DNA of 38,494 nt, from NCBI GenBank assembly GCA_040507985.1, contig JBEVNR010000010.1, positions 1 to 38,494 of the forward strand, read 5' to 3'. The translations under genes and the position numbers were made by a program. This DNA comes from JBEVNR01 sp040507985. Its GTDB lineage: Bacteria > Pseudomonadota > Alphaproteobacteria > Rickettsiales > UBA6187. This document shows, piece by piece, positions 1 to 9,900 of this stretch. Positions within the stretch are counted from its first letter, which is position 1. Every line of letters starts with the position of its first letter. Below the pieces are notes generated by a model that worked only from the letters and a program-made list of their open reading frames with translations, searched no databases and had not been told where the DNA came from.

Positions 1-131
1 CCGCCATTTCCTTGCGAGGCTTCGACGCAAAACAAAATGCTACAGCAAATGCAAAAAAATGCTCGAATATTCCGTTAAGCTCCTTATGGCCAAAAGAAAC
101 GGTACGTTAGCTATATTAGGTTAGCAATGCC
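1..131 (+). mobile_element. 3' end of an IS1-family insertion sequence
   Basis: The first 131 bases hold the end of a transposase frame followed by a TTAGCAATGCC terminus. The same layout, diverged, recurs near 36350-36477, and a further bare TAGCAATGCC end lies at 36569-36578. The rest of the element would lie left of the window. Family assignment comes from recall of IS1-type transposase C-termini. Confidence 0.7.
2..124 (+). CDS. IS1-family transposase, C-terminal fragment (cut by window edge)
   Basis: Reading from base 2, the frame gives RHFLARLRRKTKCYSK and then LEYSVKLLMAKRNGTLAILG before a TAG at 122-124. This matches the C-terminus of IS1-type (InsB-like DDE) transposases and the degraded copy at 35884-36470, which reads HLLARLRRKTKCYNKRKKML. 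Unlike that copy, this fragment has no stop or frameshift in the visible part, so the element may be intact to the left. Only about 40 codons are seen, so activity cannot be judged. Confidence 0.7.
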   Translation, partial: RHFLARLRRKTKCYSKCKKMLEYSVKLLMAKRNGTLAILG

Positions 132-167
132 CGATTTTGACCTATAGATCGCTCAAAAATCTACGCA

Positions 168-181
168 CTGCGTAAGTCCTA
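168..181 (-). repeat. solitary end of the TAGGACTTACGC-type miniature element
   Basis: GCGTAAGTCCTA (170-181) equals the outer 12 bases of the right terminal repeat of the complete miniature element at 6777-6919. No partner end is seen nearby, so this is a solo or decayed end, 40 bases beyond the IS1 terminus. Confidence 0.4.
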
Positions 182-274
182 TATAAGTCAAACCCCGAAC
201 TTTTTTGACTTAATCCATACCATAAAAAAGCGGGACTAAACAATTAAATATTAATGTTTTATTCCTGATTTTGA

Positions 275-302
275 TTGCGGGATATTGTAAAAAAATTATA
301 AT
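275..302 (+). promoter_or_regulatory. candidate sigma70 promoter for the orphan membrane gene
   Basis: A perfect TATAAT lies at 297-302. The best -35 at 16-nt spacing is TTGCGG (275-280); a TTGATT at 271-276 is spaced 20 nt. The region is AT-rich and intergenic. The implied leader to the ATG at 422 is a little over 100 nt. Nothing else is evident between 181 and 421. Confidence 0.4.
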
Positions 303-421
303 AATAAAATCGTCCTTCGATATCATTCTCACCGCTTACGCCCGGTCTGATACTCACATTCGCCCCAGTCAGGTTAACCGCTTTTCTACAAACTCGCCCC
401 TTGCGATTTCAATCTCACGCC

Positions 422-1711
422 ATGGCCGAGCTTTCACCGCCTCATCCTCAAGCGCCGGAACCGCCCTTCGCCTCCGAAGCCAATATCACTTTTGCGTCAG
501 GCTTGTTAAGTTTCTTGATTTTTATCTATGCCTTCTTCGTCTCGTCGTACGACAATCTTTCTTTCCTCCATCTGGTTATCCTCTGTTGCTTGTGTTGCGT
601 TGCCTTAATTGCCGTCGGAATAGATGCATTCTCAACTCGGACGTGGCTACTCTCTAGCGTGTTCGTGCATATTTTTTTGACGATTCTTAAACACGCAACA
701 GGCGCCGTGGACGAAGTTAACTATTTTTATGGATGGGTTTATTTGATCGTTACGAGTATTTTCGGTTATCTCGCAACACGTCCCTTGTATTTTTCATCCT
801 TAACCATTAGCTGTGCGTGCGTGATACATTCCGTACACATTTTTCCTTATTTCTTTTCACGCGCCTCTTCTCCACAGACGAATAAAATAACCCGGGAATT
901 TTGGCTGTCCTGCATCATGCTTTCGCTGTTGTCGCTTGTTATGTCTTGCAAAATACTGCCGCTCCGGCATCAAGCGAGACGCTATTTGCCTGATGCGGTT
1001 GCCATCCTAAGCTTGTGCGCCTTACGCATATACTCCGTCTATTTCTCGGAAGAGAACGTAACGACAATATTTGCTCACGAAGCAATCGTATGCGTGCCTT
1101 TTGTAGTTATGAGAATCACGTTGCGCACCGTCGCCCATATTGCCAACAACGACGTCGCCCCGACGGACAACGATTTTGTGGCGGTGAAAAGCACGGACAG
1201 TGACAGCGAACCGGAGGAACCAGTTACGAAACCGGAAAACGACCGCGACCTATTGTTGTTAACAGACAACGCCGTCTGGCAATCATACAACGCGATACAC
1301 GTCGCATATATGCAAAATAGTGGGATGTTGTCTGCCGGATATATCGGAATACTCGGAATTTCCTTGGGATTCTACCGTGCGCTCACATATTTCGGCGTGC
1401 AAGGTACGGGTAAAGATTTTGTCGTTATCGGCATGGTGATAAGATTCACGCTTGCTTTTGCTGTATTTTTGCCGGAGTTTGCGTTCATCTATCTGTTTTT
1501 TAGAAACCTAGGCGCCGCCGAATGTATGTTGCGTTGCACCAAAGAATGGAAGATTTTCGATGACTCAACGTTACATTGCTGCAAAGAGTTCTTGACCAAA
1601 GATATCGCGCCGCTCAATTCGTATGATTTCGTCGGCAAGACGATCGTCTTATTCGTATGCGTGACATTAGGTCCATGGCTGCTCTACAAAGAACTCTTCC
1701 CCGCCACGTAA
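422..1711 (+). CDS. orphan polytopic membrane protein, unknown function
   Basis: The family is not recognised. From the ATG at 422 the product is about 429 residues; a TTG seven codons upstream (401) is also possible, and neither start has a clear Shine-Dalgarno. After a Pro-rich N-terminus there are roughly eight to ten hydrophobic segments. They fall in two blocks: one over about the first 230 residues, and one over the last ~120 containing GILGISLGFYRALTYF and a final VGKTIVLFVCVTLG. A strongly acidic linker (SDSEPEEPVTKPENDRD) separates them. There is no signal peptide, transporter signature or catalytic motif. It stands alone behind an AT-rich leader and is convergent with the RND gene. 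Base composition looks more AT-rich than the housekeeping genes, consistent with an acquired or fast-evolving gene. Confidence 0.7.
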   Translation: MAELSPPHPQAPEPPFASEANITFASGLLSFLIFIYAFFVSSYDNLSFLHLVILCCLCCVALIAVGIDAFSTRTWLLSSVFVHIFLTILKHATGAVDEVNYFYGWVYLIVTSIFGYLATRPLYFSSLTISCACVIHSVHIFPYFFSRASSPQTNKITREFWLSCIMLSLLSLVMSCKILPLRHQARRYLPDAVAILSLCALRIYSVYFSEENVTTIFAHEAIVCVPFVVMRITLRTVAHIANNDVAPTDNDFVAVKSTDSDSEPEEPVTKPENDRDLLLLTDNAVWQSYNAIHVAYMQNSGMLSAGYIGILGISLGFYRALTYFGVQGTGKDFVVIGMVIRFTLAFAVFLPEFAFIYLFFRNLGAAECMLRCTKEWKIFDDSTLHCCKEFLTKDIAPLNSYDFVGKTIVLFVCVTLGPWLLYKELFPAT

Positions 1712-1739
1712 GTCGAATCGATAAGGCAGGTTTTTGATT

Positions 1740-1757
1740 AAAGGCGCAGGTCGCCTT
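1740..1757. terminator. weak hairpin between convergent genes
   Basis: AAAGGCG and CGCCTTT form a 7-bp stem with a 4-5 nt loop between the stops of the orphan membrane gene and the RND gene. There is no long U tract on either strand, so a terminator role is only possible. Confidence 0.3.
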
Positions 1758-1843
1758 TCCTTATGTCCGTCATAAAAACCGTAAGTCCTTATCGGTCGCC
1801 GCCTTCCGCGCAAAAGCGGCGTCCGATAGCGAATGCGAAACTC

Positions 1844-4800
1844 TTAACTTCTCTCTTTCGCGCGCGTCAATCTATCGACGCTCGTAAAGAAGAGCGGCAC
1901 GAACAAAATGGCGAGGAGCGTGGCGGCGGTCATTCCCCCCAGCACCGCAAAGCCGATGGCGTTTTGTCCGGCCGCGCCGGCGCCGTTAGCGAAGGCAAGC
2001 GGAGAGACGCCCAGCATGAACGCCATCGACGTCATGACGATCGGGCGGAAACGTTGCTTCGCTGCCGTTCCTACGGCCTCCATCGTCGGCAGCCCCTGCC
2101 GTTCCTTCAGTTCCTTGGCGAATTCCACGATAAGAATCGCGTTTTTCGCCGCCAGCCCGACCGTCGTGAGCAGCGCGACCTGAAAATACACGTCGTTGGA
2201 AAGCCCGAAGATATTCCCCGCGACGACCGCGCCCAGCACCCCGATCGGCACGGCGAGCATGACGGCGAACGGCACCGCCCAGCTTTCGTACAACGCGGCC
2301 AGACAGAGGAACACCACCAATATCGACAAACCGTACAGCGCCGGCGCTTTCGATCCGGCCGCGCGCTCCTCATAAGAAATGCCGTACCATTCGACGTCTA
2401 TCGGCAGTTTCGACGCCATTTCTTGCATTTCCTCCATCGCCTCGCCGGTGCTGACGCCGGGGGCGGGCGAACCTTGAATATTGACCGACGAGGCGCCGTT
2501 AAACCGCTCCAGCTTGGGCGAGCCGTAGGTCCATTCGCCGGTCGAGAAATCGGCGAACGCCACCATCTCGCCGCGATTGTTGCGCACGTACCATTTATTC
2601 ACGTCGTCGGGCATCATGCGGCTTTCGTCGATACCTTGCATATATACGCGCTTAATGCGGCCTTTGTCGATAAAGTCGTTGACGTAGCCGGAACCCCACG
2701 CAATTTGCAGCGTTTTGTTGACGTCGGCGAGCGACACGCCCATGGCGGACGCTTTTTCGGCGTCGATGCGAATGCGGTATTGCGGCACGTCGTTTAAGCC
2801 GTTCGGGCGCACCCCGATCAATTTCGGATTCTGCGCCGCCATGCCGAGCAATTGGTTGCGGGCGTTCATTAGCGCGTCATGGCCGATTCCCTTGCGATCA
2901 ACAATTTGCATGTCGAAACCGGAGGCGTTCCCCAGCTCGCGAATCGGCGGCGGCACGAAGGTAAACGCCATTGCGTCTTTAATTTGCATGAATGCGCCCA
3001 TCGCCTTGTTGGCGACGGTGAACACGTCTTGCCCCTTTTCGCCGCGCTCCGACCAATCTTTCAGCGCGACGAAACCGAGCGCGGCGTTTTGCGCCGAGCC
3101 GGCGAAGCTAAATCCGACCACGGTGAATAAATGCTCCACCTCTTTTTGGCTTAGGAAGTAATCTTCGACTTTTTTCACCGATTCAAGCGTGCGTTCGGCC
3201 GTTGCGCCCGGGGGCGAGCTTACCATCATGAACATGATGCCTTGGTCTTCGTTCGGCAGAAACGCGCCGGGCAGTCGCGTGAAACCATAGACCAGCCCCC
3301 CGATCAGCAAGGCGTATATCACGAAAAACCGCACTCCCCGACGCGCGATATAGAGCGAGCTATTGCGATAGGCGTCCCGCAATTTATCGAATCCGTGGTT
3401 AAACCGCCCAAAAAACCCTTTATTGTCTTGATGTTTGTGGCCGTGGGATTGCTTGAGGAACGTCGCGCACAAAGACGGCGACAAAATCAACGCGACCAAC
3501 ACCGAGAGGCACATGGCCGAGACGATGGTCAGCGAAAATTGCCGATAAATCGCGCCGGCCGATCCGCTAAAAAACGCCATGGGAATAAACACCGTCGACA
3601 GCACCGTGGCGATGCCGACCAGCGCGCTCGTGATTTGGTCCATCGACTTTCGCGTGGCCTCTTTGGGCGAGAGGTTCTCCTCCGCCATAATGCGCTCGAC
3701 GTTTTCCACCACCACGATGGCGTCGTCCACCAGCAGCCCGATGGCCAGCACCATGCCGAACATGGTTAAGGTATTGATGGTAAACCCGAACGCGTTTAAA
3801 ATGGCGAACGTCCCGAGCAGCACCACCGGCACGGCGATGGTAGGAATAAGCGTCGCGCGGATGTTCTGCAAAAACAGTAGCATCACGAAAAACACCAGCA
3901 CGACCGCTTCGATCAGCGTATGCACCACCGATTCTATCGACAATTGCACGAAAGGCGTCGTGTCGTAGGGATACACCACTTTTACGCCTTCGGGAAGCAG
4001 CTTCGCCAAGTCCTTGACTTTATCCTTCACCGCCTTCGCCGTCTCGAGCGCGTTGGCGCCGCTGGAGAGCGAAATGGCGATGCCCGTCGCCGGCATGCGC
4101 TTATACCGCCCGATCTGCGCGTAGGATTCGGATCCCAACCCCACTTTCGCCACGTCCTTCACGCGAATCTGCGAGCCGTCCTTTTGCACGCGCAGAATGA
4201 TATTTTCAAAGTCTTTCTCAGACTCAAGCCGCGCGAGCGCCTTGATCGTCGCGTTGATTTGTTGCCCCGGAACGGCGGGCATTCCTCCGAGTTGGCCGGC
4301 GGAAATGTCGGTATTTTGCGCCCGCACCGCGTTTTCTACGTCTATCGGCGTTAAATTATAGGCGTATAGCTTGGCCGGGTCGAGCCACAGGCGCATCGCG
4401 TGCTGCTCGCCGAAAATTTTCGTGTCGCCGACGCCGTTAATGCGCGAGAGCGGATCGCGGAAGTTGCTCACCAGCATGTCGGCCAAGTCGTCGCGCGTGT
4501 ATTTGTCGCTTTCGGAATATAACCCGACGACGAGCAAGAAGTTCGCGTTCGATTTCGTCACCGTCACCCCAAGTTGCTGCACCTCTTGCGGCAATTGGGG
4601 AATGGCGGCCTGCACCTTGTTTTGCGTCTGCACCTGCGCGACGTCCGGATCGGCCTCCGGCTCGAAGGTGAGCGTCACCGTCCCCGCGCCGTCGGCGCTC
4701 ACCGACGAGAAATAGCGAAGATGGTCTAGCCCCGACAGGCTTTGTTCGATGATCTGCGTGACGGAATTCTCCACCGTCTCCGCCGACGCCCCCGGATAGC

Positions 4801-4942
4801 GGGCATTGACGATAATGGTGGGAGGAGCGACTTTGGGATATTGTTCGACGGGAAGCTCTTTAATCGACAACACTCCCGCCAGCATGATGATAATGGCGAT
4901 AACCCACGCAAACACGGGACGGTCAATGAAAAAACGCGCCAT
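1844..4942 (-). CDS. RND multidrug efflux permease, HAE1 (AcrB/MexB) type
   Basis: The product is 1032 residues, full length for the inner-membrane proton-driven pump of tripartite RND exporters. It begins MARFFIDRPVFAWVIAI as in AcrB/MexB. TM4 carries the paired proton-relay Asp in GLLVDDAIVVVENVE (D406/D407), and TM10 carries the conserved Lys in VGLAAKNAILIVEFAKE. The two large porter loops and the second-half repeat are present without interruption. A trimer working with a periplasmic adaptor and an outer-membrane TolC-type channel is expected. Neither partner is adjacent: 4943-5374 upstream is non-coding with a dispersed repeat, and downstream is a convergent unrelated gene. The pump must borrow partners encoded elsewhere, or the operon was broken. 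Confidence 0.95.
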   Translation of the reverse strand: MARFFIDRPVFAWVIAIIIMLAGVLSIKELPVEQYPKVAPPTIIVNARYPGASAETVENSVTQIIEQSLSGLDHLRYFSSVSADGAGTVTLTFEPEADPDVAQVQTQNKVQAAIPQLPQEVQQLGVTVTKSNANFLLVVGLYSESDKYTRDDLADMLVSNFRDPLSRINGVGDTKIFGEQHAMRLWLDPAKLYAYNLTPIDVENAVRAQNTDISAGQLGGMPAVPGQQINATIKALARLESEKDFENIILRVQKDGSQIRVKDVAKVGLGSESYAQIGRYKRMPATGIAISLSSGANALETAKAVKDKVKDLAKLLPEGVKVVYPYDTTPFVQLSIESVVHTLIEAVVLVFFVMLLFLQNIRATLIPTIAVPVVLLGTFAILNAFGFTINTLTMFGMVLAIGLLVDDAIVVVENVERIMAEENLSPKEATRKSMDQITSALVGIATVLSTVFIPMAFFSGSAGAIYRQFSLTIVSAMCLSVLVALILSPSLCATFLKQSHGHKHQDNKGFFGRFNHGFDKLRDAYRNSSLYIARRGVRFFVIYALLIGGLVYGFTRLPGAFLPNEDQGIMFMMVSSPPGATAERTLESVKKVEDYFLSQKEVEHLFTVVGFSFAGSAQNAALGFVALKDWSERGEKGQDVFTVANKAMGAFMQIKDAMAFTFVPPPIRELGNASGFDMQIVDRKGIGHDALMNARNQLLGMAAQNPKLIGVRPNGLNDVPQYRIRIDAEKASAMGVSLADVNKTLQIAWGSGYVNDFIDKGRIKRVYMQGIDESRMMPDDVNKWYVRNNRGEMVAFADFSTGEWTYGSPKLERFNGASSVNIQGSPAPGVSTGEAMEEMQEMASKLPIDVEWYGISYEERAAGSKAPALYGLSILVVFLCLAALYESWAVPFAVMLAVPIGVLGAVVAGNIFGLSNDVYFQVALLTTVGLAAKNAILIVEFAKELKERQGLPTMEAVGTAAKQRFRPIVMTSMAFMLGVSPLAFANGAGAAGQNAIGFAVLGGMTAATLLAILFVPLFFTSVDRLTRAKERS

Positions 4943-5065
4943 AACGGCTGCTCCCCTAACATAAATCGGCGAGTTTAGAGAGTACGCATATATGGCCTGT
5001 TGTCAATAGCGGACATAGAACGTCCGCCATCGAGTTAAGTCCGCACGTAGCGGGCGACGCGCATC

Positions 5066-5206
5066 ATTAGACTTCTTGCATAACCCTACTAAAGCGGGCG
5101 TCTACGTCGGTTCGTCCGTCCTCGAATTCTCACGTACGTTTAGTACGCTGCGGTCCTCCGGGCGGGCGAAGCCTAGTATCCGCTCCGCCTTAGCGAGGGT
5201 GTATAT
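5066..5206 (+). repeat. dispersed repeat R1 (CTTGCATAACCC type), right end decayed
   Basis: The left end reads ATTAGACTTCTTGCATAACC and matches the ends of the repeats at 12419-12573 and 10548-10698. The centre (5117-5150) holds the shared core CTCGAATTCTCACGTAC, a 5-nt loop and GTACGCTG, forming a 5-bp CGTAC/GTACG hairpin. The right terminal repeat is not recognisable; the border is approximate. This explains most of the 432-base gap 4943-5374, in which no gene is seen. Confidence 0.6.
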
Positions 5207-5374
5207 AAAACAAAAAAAGTAAGGGCTATCGCAAATTTTATTTCTTCTTTTTTTAAAACGCGCCGCCTGCCGGAGACGAACGGTTGCTTGACGTGCTATG
5301 CCCCATAACGTCGCATACCCGATGCGACGGACCTAAAGGAAATACGGAAAAACAATCTCGCTTGCCTACCTTAG

Positions 5375-6559
5375 TCAATAAGGCGTTTCCGGTTTGTTGT
5401 TGAACTCGAACTGGGTACGGGCACCGCATATCCCGCAATGAACGTCTCCAATCATTTCCAACTTAAGATTGGAAACATTAACAAATAAAGATCTGAAATC
5501 AAATATAATTTTCCTCTGACAATTTTGGCAAAAAACGCACGTCCCGGCGAACGATTCCTTTTCGGAACACGCCTCATTTCCCGGCGTTGACGGCGGGGTT
5601 AGGATTGGCGGCCCGGACGTTCTCGACCAAGCGTCCGAATCCGGCAACTCCTCGGGGGTAACGGAAGGGTTAGGGTTCGACGAAATTTCCGTTTGCTTAA
5701 TGCATGCAGGCGAATCGTCGCGCAAAACCTTAGATTTCGTATGTCGTGGTTCCCAATAGTAGTGAGGCGATTCCGACGAAAAGAAGATGGCGCTGGAGAC
5801 CTTATATAAACGGAGAACGCTCTTTCGCTCGGAATTTTCTTGCCAATAAGCGTTGGTAAGTCTTTCTATGGTGGCATAGAACCCCTCGTCGTTATTCATC
5901 TTCATCGCATGTTGTTTAGCCTCAGCAATCAATAGCGCTCTGGCAATGCGATAAAACCGATCGTTTTCGGCATCCCTTGATAGTATCGCCGCATGTTTGC
6001 AAAAGGCAAGGTACTTAGCGAATTGCTTAGGGCGATCGGTCCATGCACGTACCTTTTGATTATCGTGAGATTCAAGCCAATGGGAGAACCATGGAAACTG
6101 AGAGAGGTCAATATCCGTTGCCGGCGAAATCGGAGCGTCTACGCCGGATTGCGTCCAGAATTTCTTATCAATTTTCCAGAAAGAAGTAGTGGAGTTTTTG
6201 TAAAAGAAAATCGGATTTTCTTTTGCGAAAATGCGGTATTCCCCATTACAAGAATCAATTCTGACGTTGCGGCAGTATTTCAGGAGAAAAGCGTGCGGAT
6301 CAGGAGAAAGATTCAACGTTTTGCGCAACAGTTTGCGGGCAGCCTTATCATAGGAACTCTGAATGCTCCTATGTGATAGTTCCCAATACCACGCAACGTA
6401 CCGCTCAAATTGAAGAGGAGGATCATGCTCAATCCTGTTCCACTGTTCATCGGAAAGAACTCCCCAGAGGTAATCTCCAAAGGAATTTGTCGGATGGCCA
6501 TCGGAAGAAGAGAGGTCAACTTTTCCGGCAGGGAAAGACGCCGATGGTGTGGCGCTCAT
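5375..6559 (-). CDS. orphan soluble protein with C-terminal zinc-ribbon-like Cys clusters
   Basis: The family is not recognised (394 residues). No signal peptide or membrane segment is seen. The N-terminal ~270 residues are Trp/Tyr/Phe-rich and look globular and helical. A Ser/Pro-rich low-complexity linker (about 275-335) contains PSVTPEELPDSD and ILTPPSTPGNEA. The last ~60 residues carry CVFCQNC and CGICGA, a CxxCxxC...CxxC arrangement typical of a zinc ribbon. The gene stands alone between two repeats with its own candidate promoter about 80 nt upstream. A fast-evolving orphan, an effector-like protein or a nucleic-acid-binding protein are all possible. The ATG at 6559 is the only good start. 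Confidence 0.65.
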   Translation of the reverse strand: MSATPSASFPAGKVDLSSSDGHPTNSFGDYLWGVLSDEQWNRIEHDPPLQFERYVAWYWELSHRSIQSSYDKAARKLLRKTLNLSPDPHAFLLKYCRNVRIDSCNGEYRIFAKENPIFFYKNSTTSFWKIDKKFWTQSGVDAPISPATDIDLSQFPWFSHWLESHDNQKVRAWTDRPKQFAKYLAFCKHAAILSRDAENDRFYRIARALLIAEAKQHAMKMNNDEGFYATIERLTNAYWQENSERKSVLRLYKVSSAIFFSSESPHYYWEPRHTKSKVLRDDSPACIKQTEISSNPNPSVTPEELPDSDAWSRTSGPPILTPPSTPGNEACSEKESFAGTCVFCQNCQRKIIFDFRSLFVNVSNLKLEMIGDVHCGICGARTQFEFNNKPETPY

Positions 6560-6648
6560 TTTGACCCGGAAGCGTAATACGCACGCGTTTTCGGTAAGCT
6601 AGACGATGGTGGGGCGAGATATACGCAATGCCTGTAGAGGATAATAAA

Positions 6649-6677
6649 CTAATACTATTAATGATAATATTAATCAA
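6649..6677 (-). promoter_or_regulatory. candidate sigma70 promoter for the zinc-ribbon orphan
   Basis: On the minus strand TTGATT (6677-6672), a 17-nt spacer and TATTAG (6654-6649) fit a sigma70 promoter in an AT-rich block. The predicted leader is about 80 nt to the ATG at 6559. Confidence 0.45.
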
Positions 6678-6776
6678 CATAGATTTCGCCGCTCTTAAGG
6701 CGGGCAGGGCGAAAATATAAATTAAATTATTAATAATTTATGTTTTTACTCTGATGATTGCCTATTCTTTTGATTA

Positions 6777-6919
6777 TAGGACTTACGCGAAACGAGTATT
6801 TTTGAGGGATTTTAAGGAACTTTCGCGCGCAGAACCGCAGCGTACTAGACGTACGTGAGGATTCGAGCACGAAAATGACGACAAAATCACCAAAAAGACG
6901 ACGTTTCGCGTAAGTCCTA
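6777..6919. mobile_element. 143-bp miniature inverted-repeat element with 18-bp perfect ends
   Basis: TAGGACTTACGCGAAACG (6777-6794) is the exact reverse complement of 6902-6919. The outermost TA may be the duplicated target dinucleotide, as for IS630/Tc1-type elements, though no transposase of that family is visible. There is no ORF inside. The minus strand of the interior carries the hairpin core (CTCGAATCCTCACGTAC, loop, GTACGCTG; about 6836-6871) also found in repeats with different ends. It sits 9 bases beyond the stop of the large flavoprotein gene. Confidence 0.75.
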
Positions 6920-6928
6920 GATTATTCT

Positions 6929-9900
6929 CTACGCCGCCGCGCGCCCCTTAAGCACATGCCTGATCCACTGCTTCGTCAGCTTCTCCTGCGCGCCGTTTTG
7001 CAGCAGGCGTTCGTGCAAGTGGGGAAAGTCCACCCGGTCAAGCAATTGGTCTTGGTTGAAGCAGCTATAGACGTAGCTTTCCTCGCCCGTCTCCGGATTC
7101 ACGTGTTTTTGCAGGCATTGGGCGCAGATTTCCTTCATCATGCATTGCATGGGCGAGTTGATGGAGCCGACGGCGATATGGTCGGGCTTGAGAAACGGTT
7201 GCAATACGCCGTGGCGGGCGACGGCGACGGCTTGCATCATGCGGTCGGAGCCGATGGCGATGATGCGGTCGACGTCCATCGTATTCACCGCCCCTTCGCC
7301 GAGTTTGCCCGTGGCATAGGCGGCGATGGCCTCGACGATATTGCCGTGAAAGGCTTTGTCCTGCGCCCGCTCCGGCGCAAAGGCGCCTTCGTCGCACGCC
7401 CAGACGATGACGTCCGCCGCCGCTTCGATGTCCTTGATTTTATACCTGTCCTGTTTCTTTTTATAGCCGGCGAAATACAACACGTTCGATCCCGCCGCCC
7501 GCAGCGCCTTGCCGATAGAAAACAACACCGCGTTGCCTAAGCCGCCGCCGACAAGCATCACGGTTTCGCCGCCCGGCGTATGGGTTGGCTCTCCGGTCGG
7601 CCCCATCAAAATGACGGGTTCACCGGGCATGAGGCGCGCGCAGAGATCGGACGATCCGCCCATTTCCAGCACGATCGTCGAAAGCTCGCCCGTCTCCGGA
7701 TTTGCCGAGGCGCCGGTGAGCGCCAGCCCTTCCATCGCGAAAACCGTATCGTCGACGCGCTCCGCCTCGCGCTCGAAATTTTGCAACCGGTAAAATTGCC
7801 CCGGCAAAAACGCCCGCGCGGCGGCGGGAGCGCGCAACACCACTTCGACGATGTTCGGCGTGAGGCGGTTGACTTCCTTCACGGTCGCCGACAATTCTTT
7901 TCGTACGCCGGCCAAAAATTCTTTCGCATGTAACGCCGACGCCGGCGCCTTACGCCGCATGGACGCCGTCACGGTCGGATAGCCCTGTTTCGCCGCGCCC
8001 ATAGCCTTGACGACGTTGCCCACGTAAGACGGATGCAAATCGCCGAAAAAGCTCATGAAGCGCCCGTCCTCCTCCTTATGCAATAAGACGTGCGGAACGG
8101 CCGGCTTGGAAACGTTCGGCTCCGGTTTTACGGCGTTGCCGTCTATGTCGATGGCCTTAAAATATTTGCCGTCCAGCGCAAAGCTTTCGGGATATTCCCG
8201 TTGCAACACGGTGTTCGGGTTGGTGCCGGCCGCCATAAAAATGGTTTTGGCGTTGACGGTATGCATCGTCGCTTCGCCGCCGTCCTCGTGGTGGGGCATG
8301 GAGACTTTCAATCCCCGCGCGTGGCCGTGTTCATCGATCTCCACCGCCAATGGCTGCGCGTCCTCCATAAAGCGGATGCCTTCCTGCATCGCTAGTTCCA
8401 CCTCCTCATGGTTAAGGCGGTAGGCGGGGGAATCCTGCAAGGTGCGGCGATAGACCAGCGTCGCGCCGCCCCATGATTTGAGCAATCCGATAATGTTCGG
8501 ATCGCGACGTTCTTTAGCCGCCGCATCGCGTTCTTGGCGTATGGCGTGGGCGTGGACGATAAACTCGTCGGCGATCTGCGTTTCCTCGACGTTCCAGCCG
8601 GCGCGGACGGCGTTTTCCCCGTATTCCCTGGACAATGTTTCGTAGCGGGAAAGAAATTTTTCCACCTGCACGGGATAATATGCCAGCGATTCGGTGGCGG
8701 TGTCGACGCCCGTCAGTCCTCCGCCGATCACCGCGACGGGTAGGCGCAATTGTAGGTTGGCGATGGAATCCTTGCGCGCCGCGCCCGATAATTGCAGCGC
8801 CATGAGAAAGTCCGACGCCGTGCGCACCCCGCGCGCCAAGGCGTTCGGCATGGGGATGATCGTCGGTTTGCCCGCCCCCAGCGCCAGCGCGATATGGTCG
8901 AATCCCATGTCGAAGGCTTGTGCGTGCGACAACGTGCCGCCGAAGCGCACCCCGCCGGCCATGGCAAAGAAGGCGCGACGCTCCAAAAGAAGGCGCATGA
9001 CGGTGAGATAATTCTTGTTCCAACGGACGGTGATGCCGTATTCCGCCACGCCGCCGAAGCCTTGCGCCGGGCGCTTGTCTAAATCCTCGAACAATTCCGA
9101 TACATGTTTGATCGGCGCGAAGGGAACGCGTTCTCCCGTTGCCGTCACGCCGGAAATGTCGGGGCTAAGCGGCTCGATTTTCAGTCCGTCCACCGCAAAC
9201 ACGGCATGGCCGTCGTTGAGCAGATGGTGCGAGAGGGTTACGCCCGCCGGTCCCAGCCCCGCCACCAACACTTTATAGCCCGAATCCGGCTTCGGTAAGG
9301 GACGGCGAATGTTGAGCGGGTTCCATCGGGTCAATAACGAATAAATCTCGAATCCGTAGGGCAAGTCCAGCACGTCTTGCAGCGTGCGGGTTTCGGTGCG
9401 GGGAATGTTCACCGGCTCTTGTTTTTGGTAGATGCAGCTTTTCATGCAGTCGTTGCAGATGCGGTGGCCGGTGCCGGCGCACATGGGGTTGTCGATAATC
9501 ACCGTCGCCAGCGCGCCGATCGGCACGCCCGTCGCTTTCAACGTGTTCATTTCAGAGATTTTTTCTTCCAACGGACATCCGGCCAGCTTGACGGCGGTCT
9601 GCGATATTTTAAACGCACCGTCCTTTTCTTTTAATCCTTTAGAACAAGAATCCTTGCCTTGGTTGTGGCACCATATGCAATAATTGGCGTCGTCCATCGC
9701 CTGGCGCAAGTTTCCGCCGGGATCGGTGAGGCTGAATCCCTCGCGGCGGCGTAAATCGTGATCGGGAAGGACGGCGACGCGCACCCCGTCCAGCATTTCG
9801 GTTTCGACGGGAACGAGATTAGCAAAGTCCAGTTTTTTCGGTACGCGGAACAGCACGTCGGCCTTGTGTGTCTCCTTGCCCTTTTCGCTATAGGTCGCCC

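Noticed and set aside
1763..2797. 344-residue open frame on plus inside the RND gene
   Set aside because: It is the antisense shadow of a full-length, well-conserved permease; the translation is Arg/His-rich and has no family character. Similar large shadows occur over the flavoprotein and maeB.
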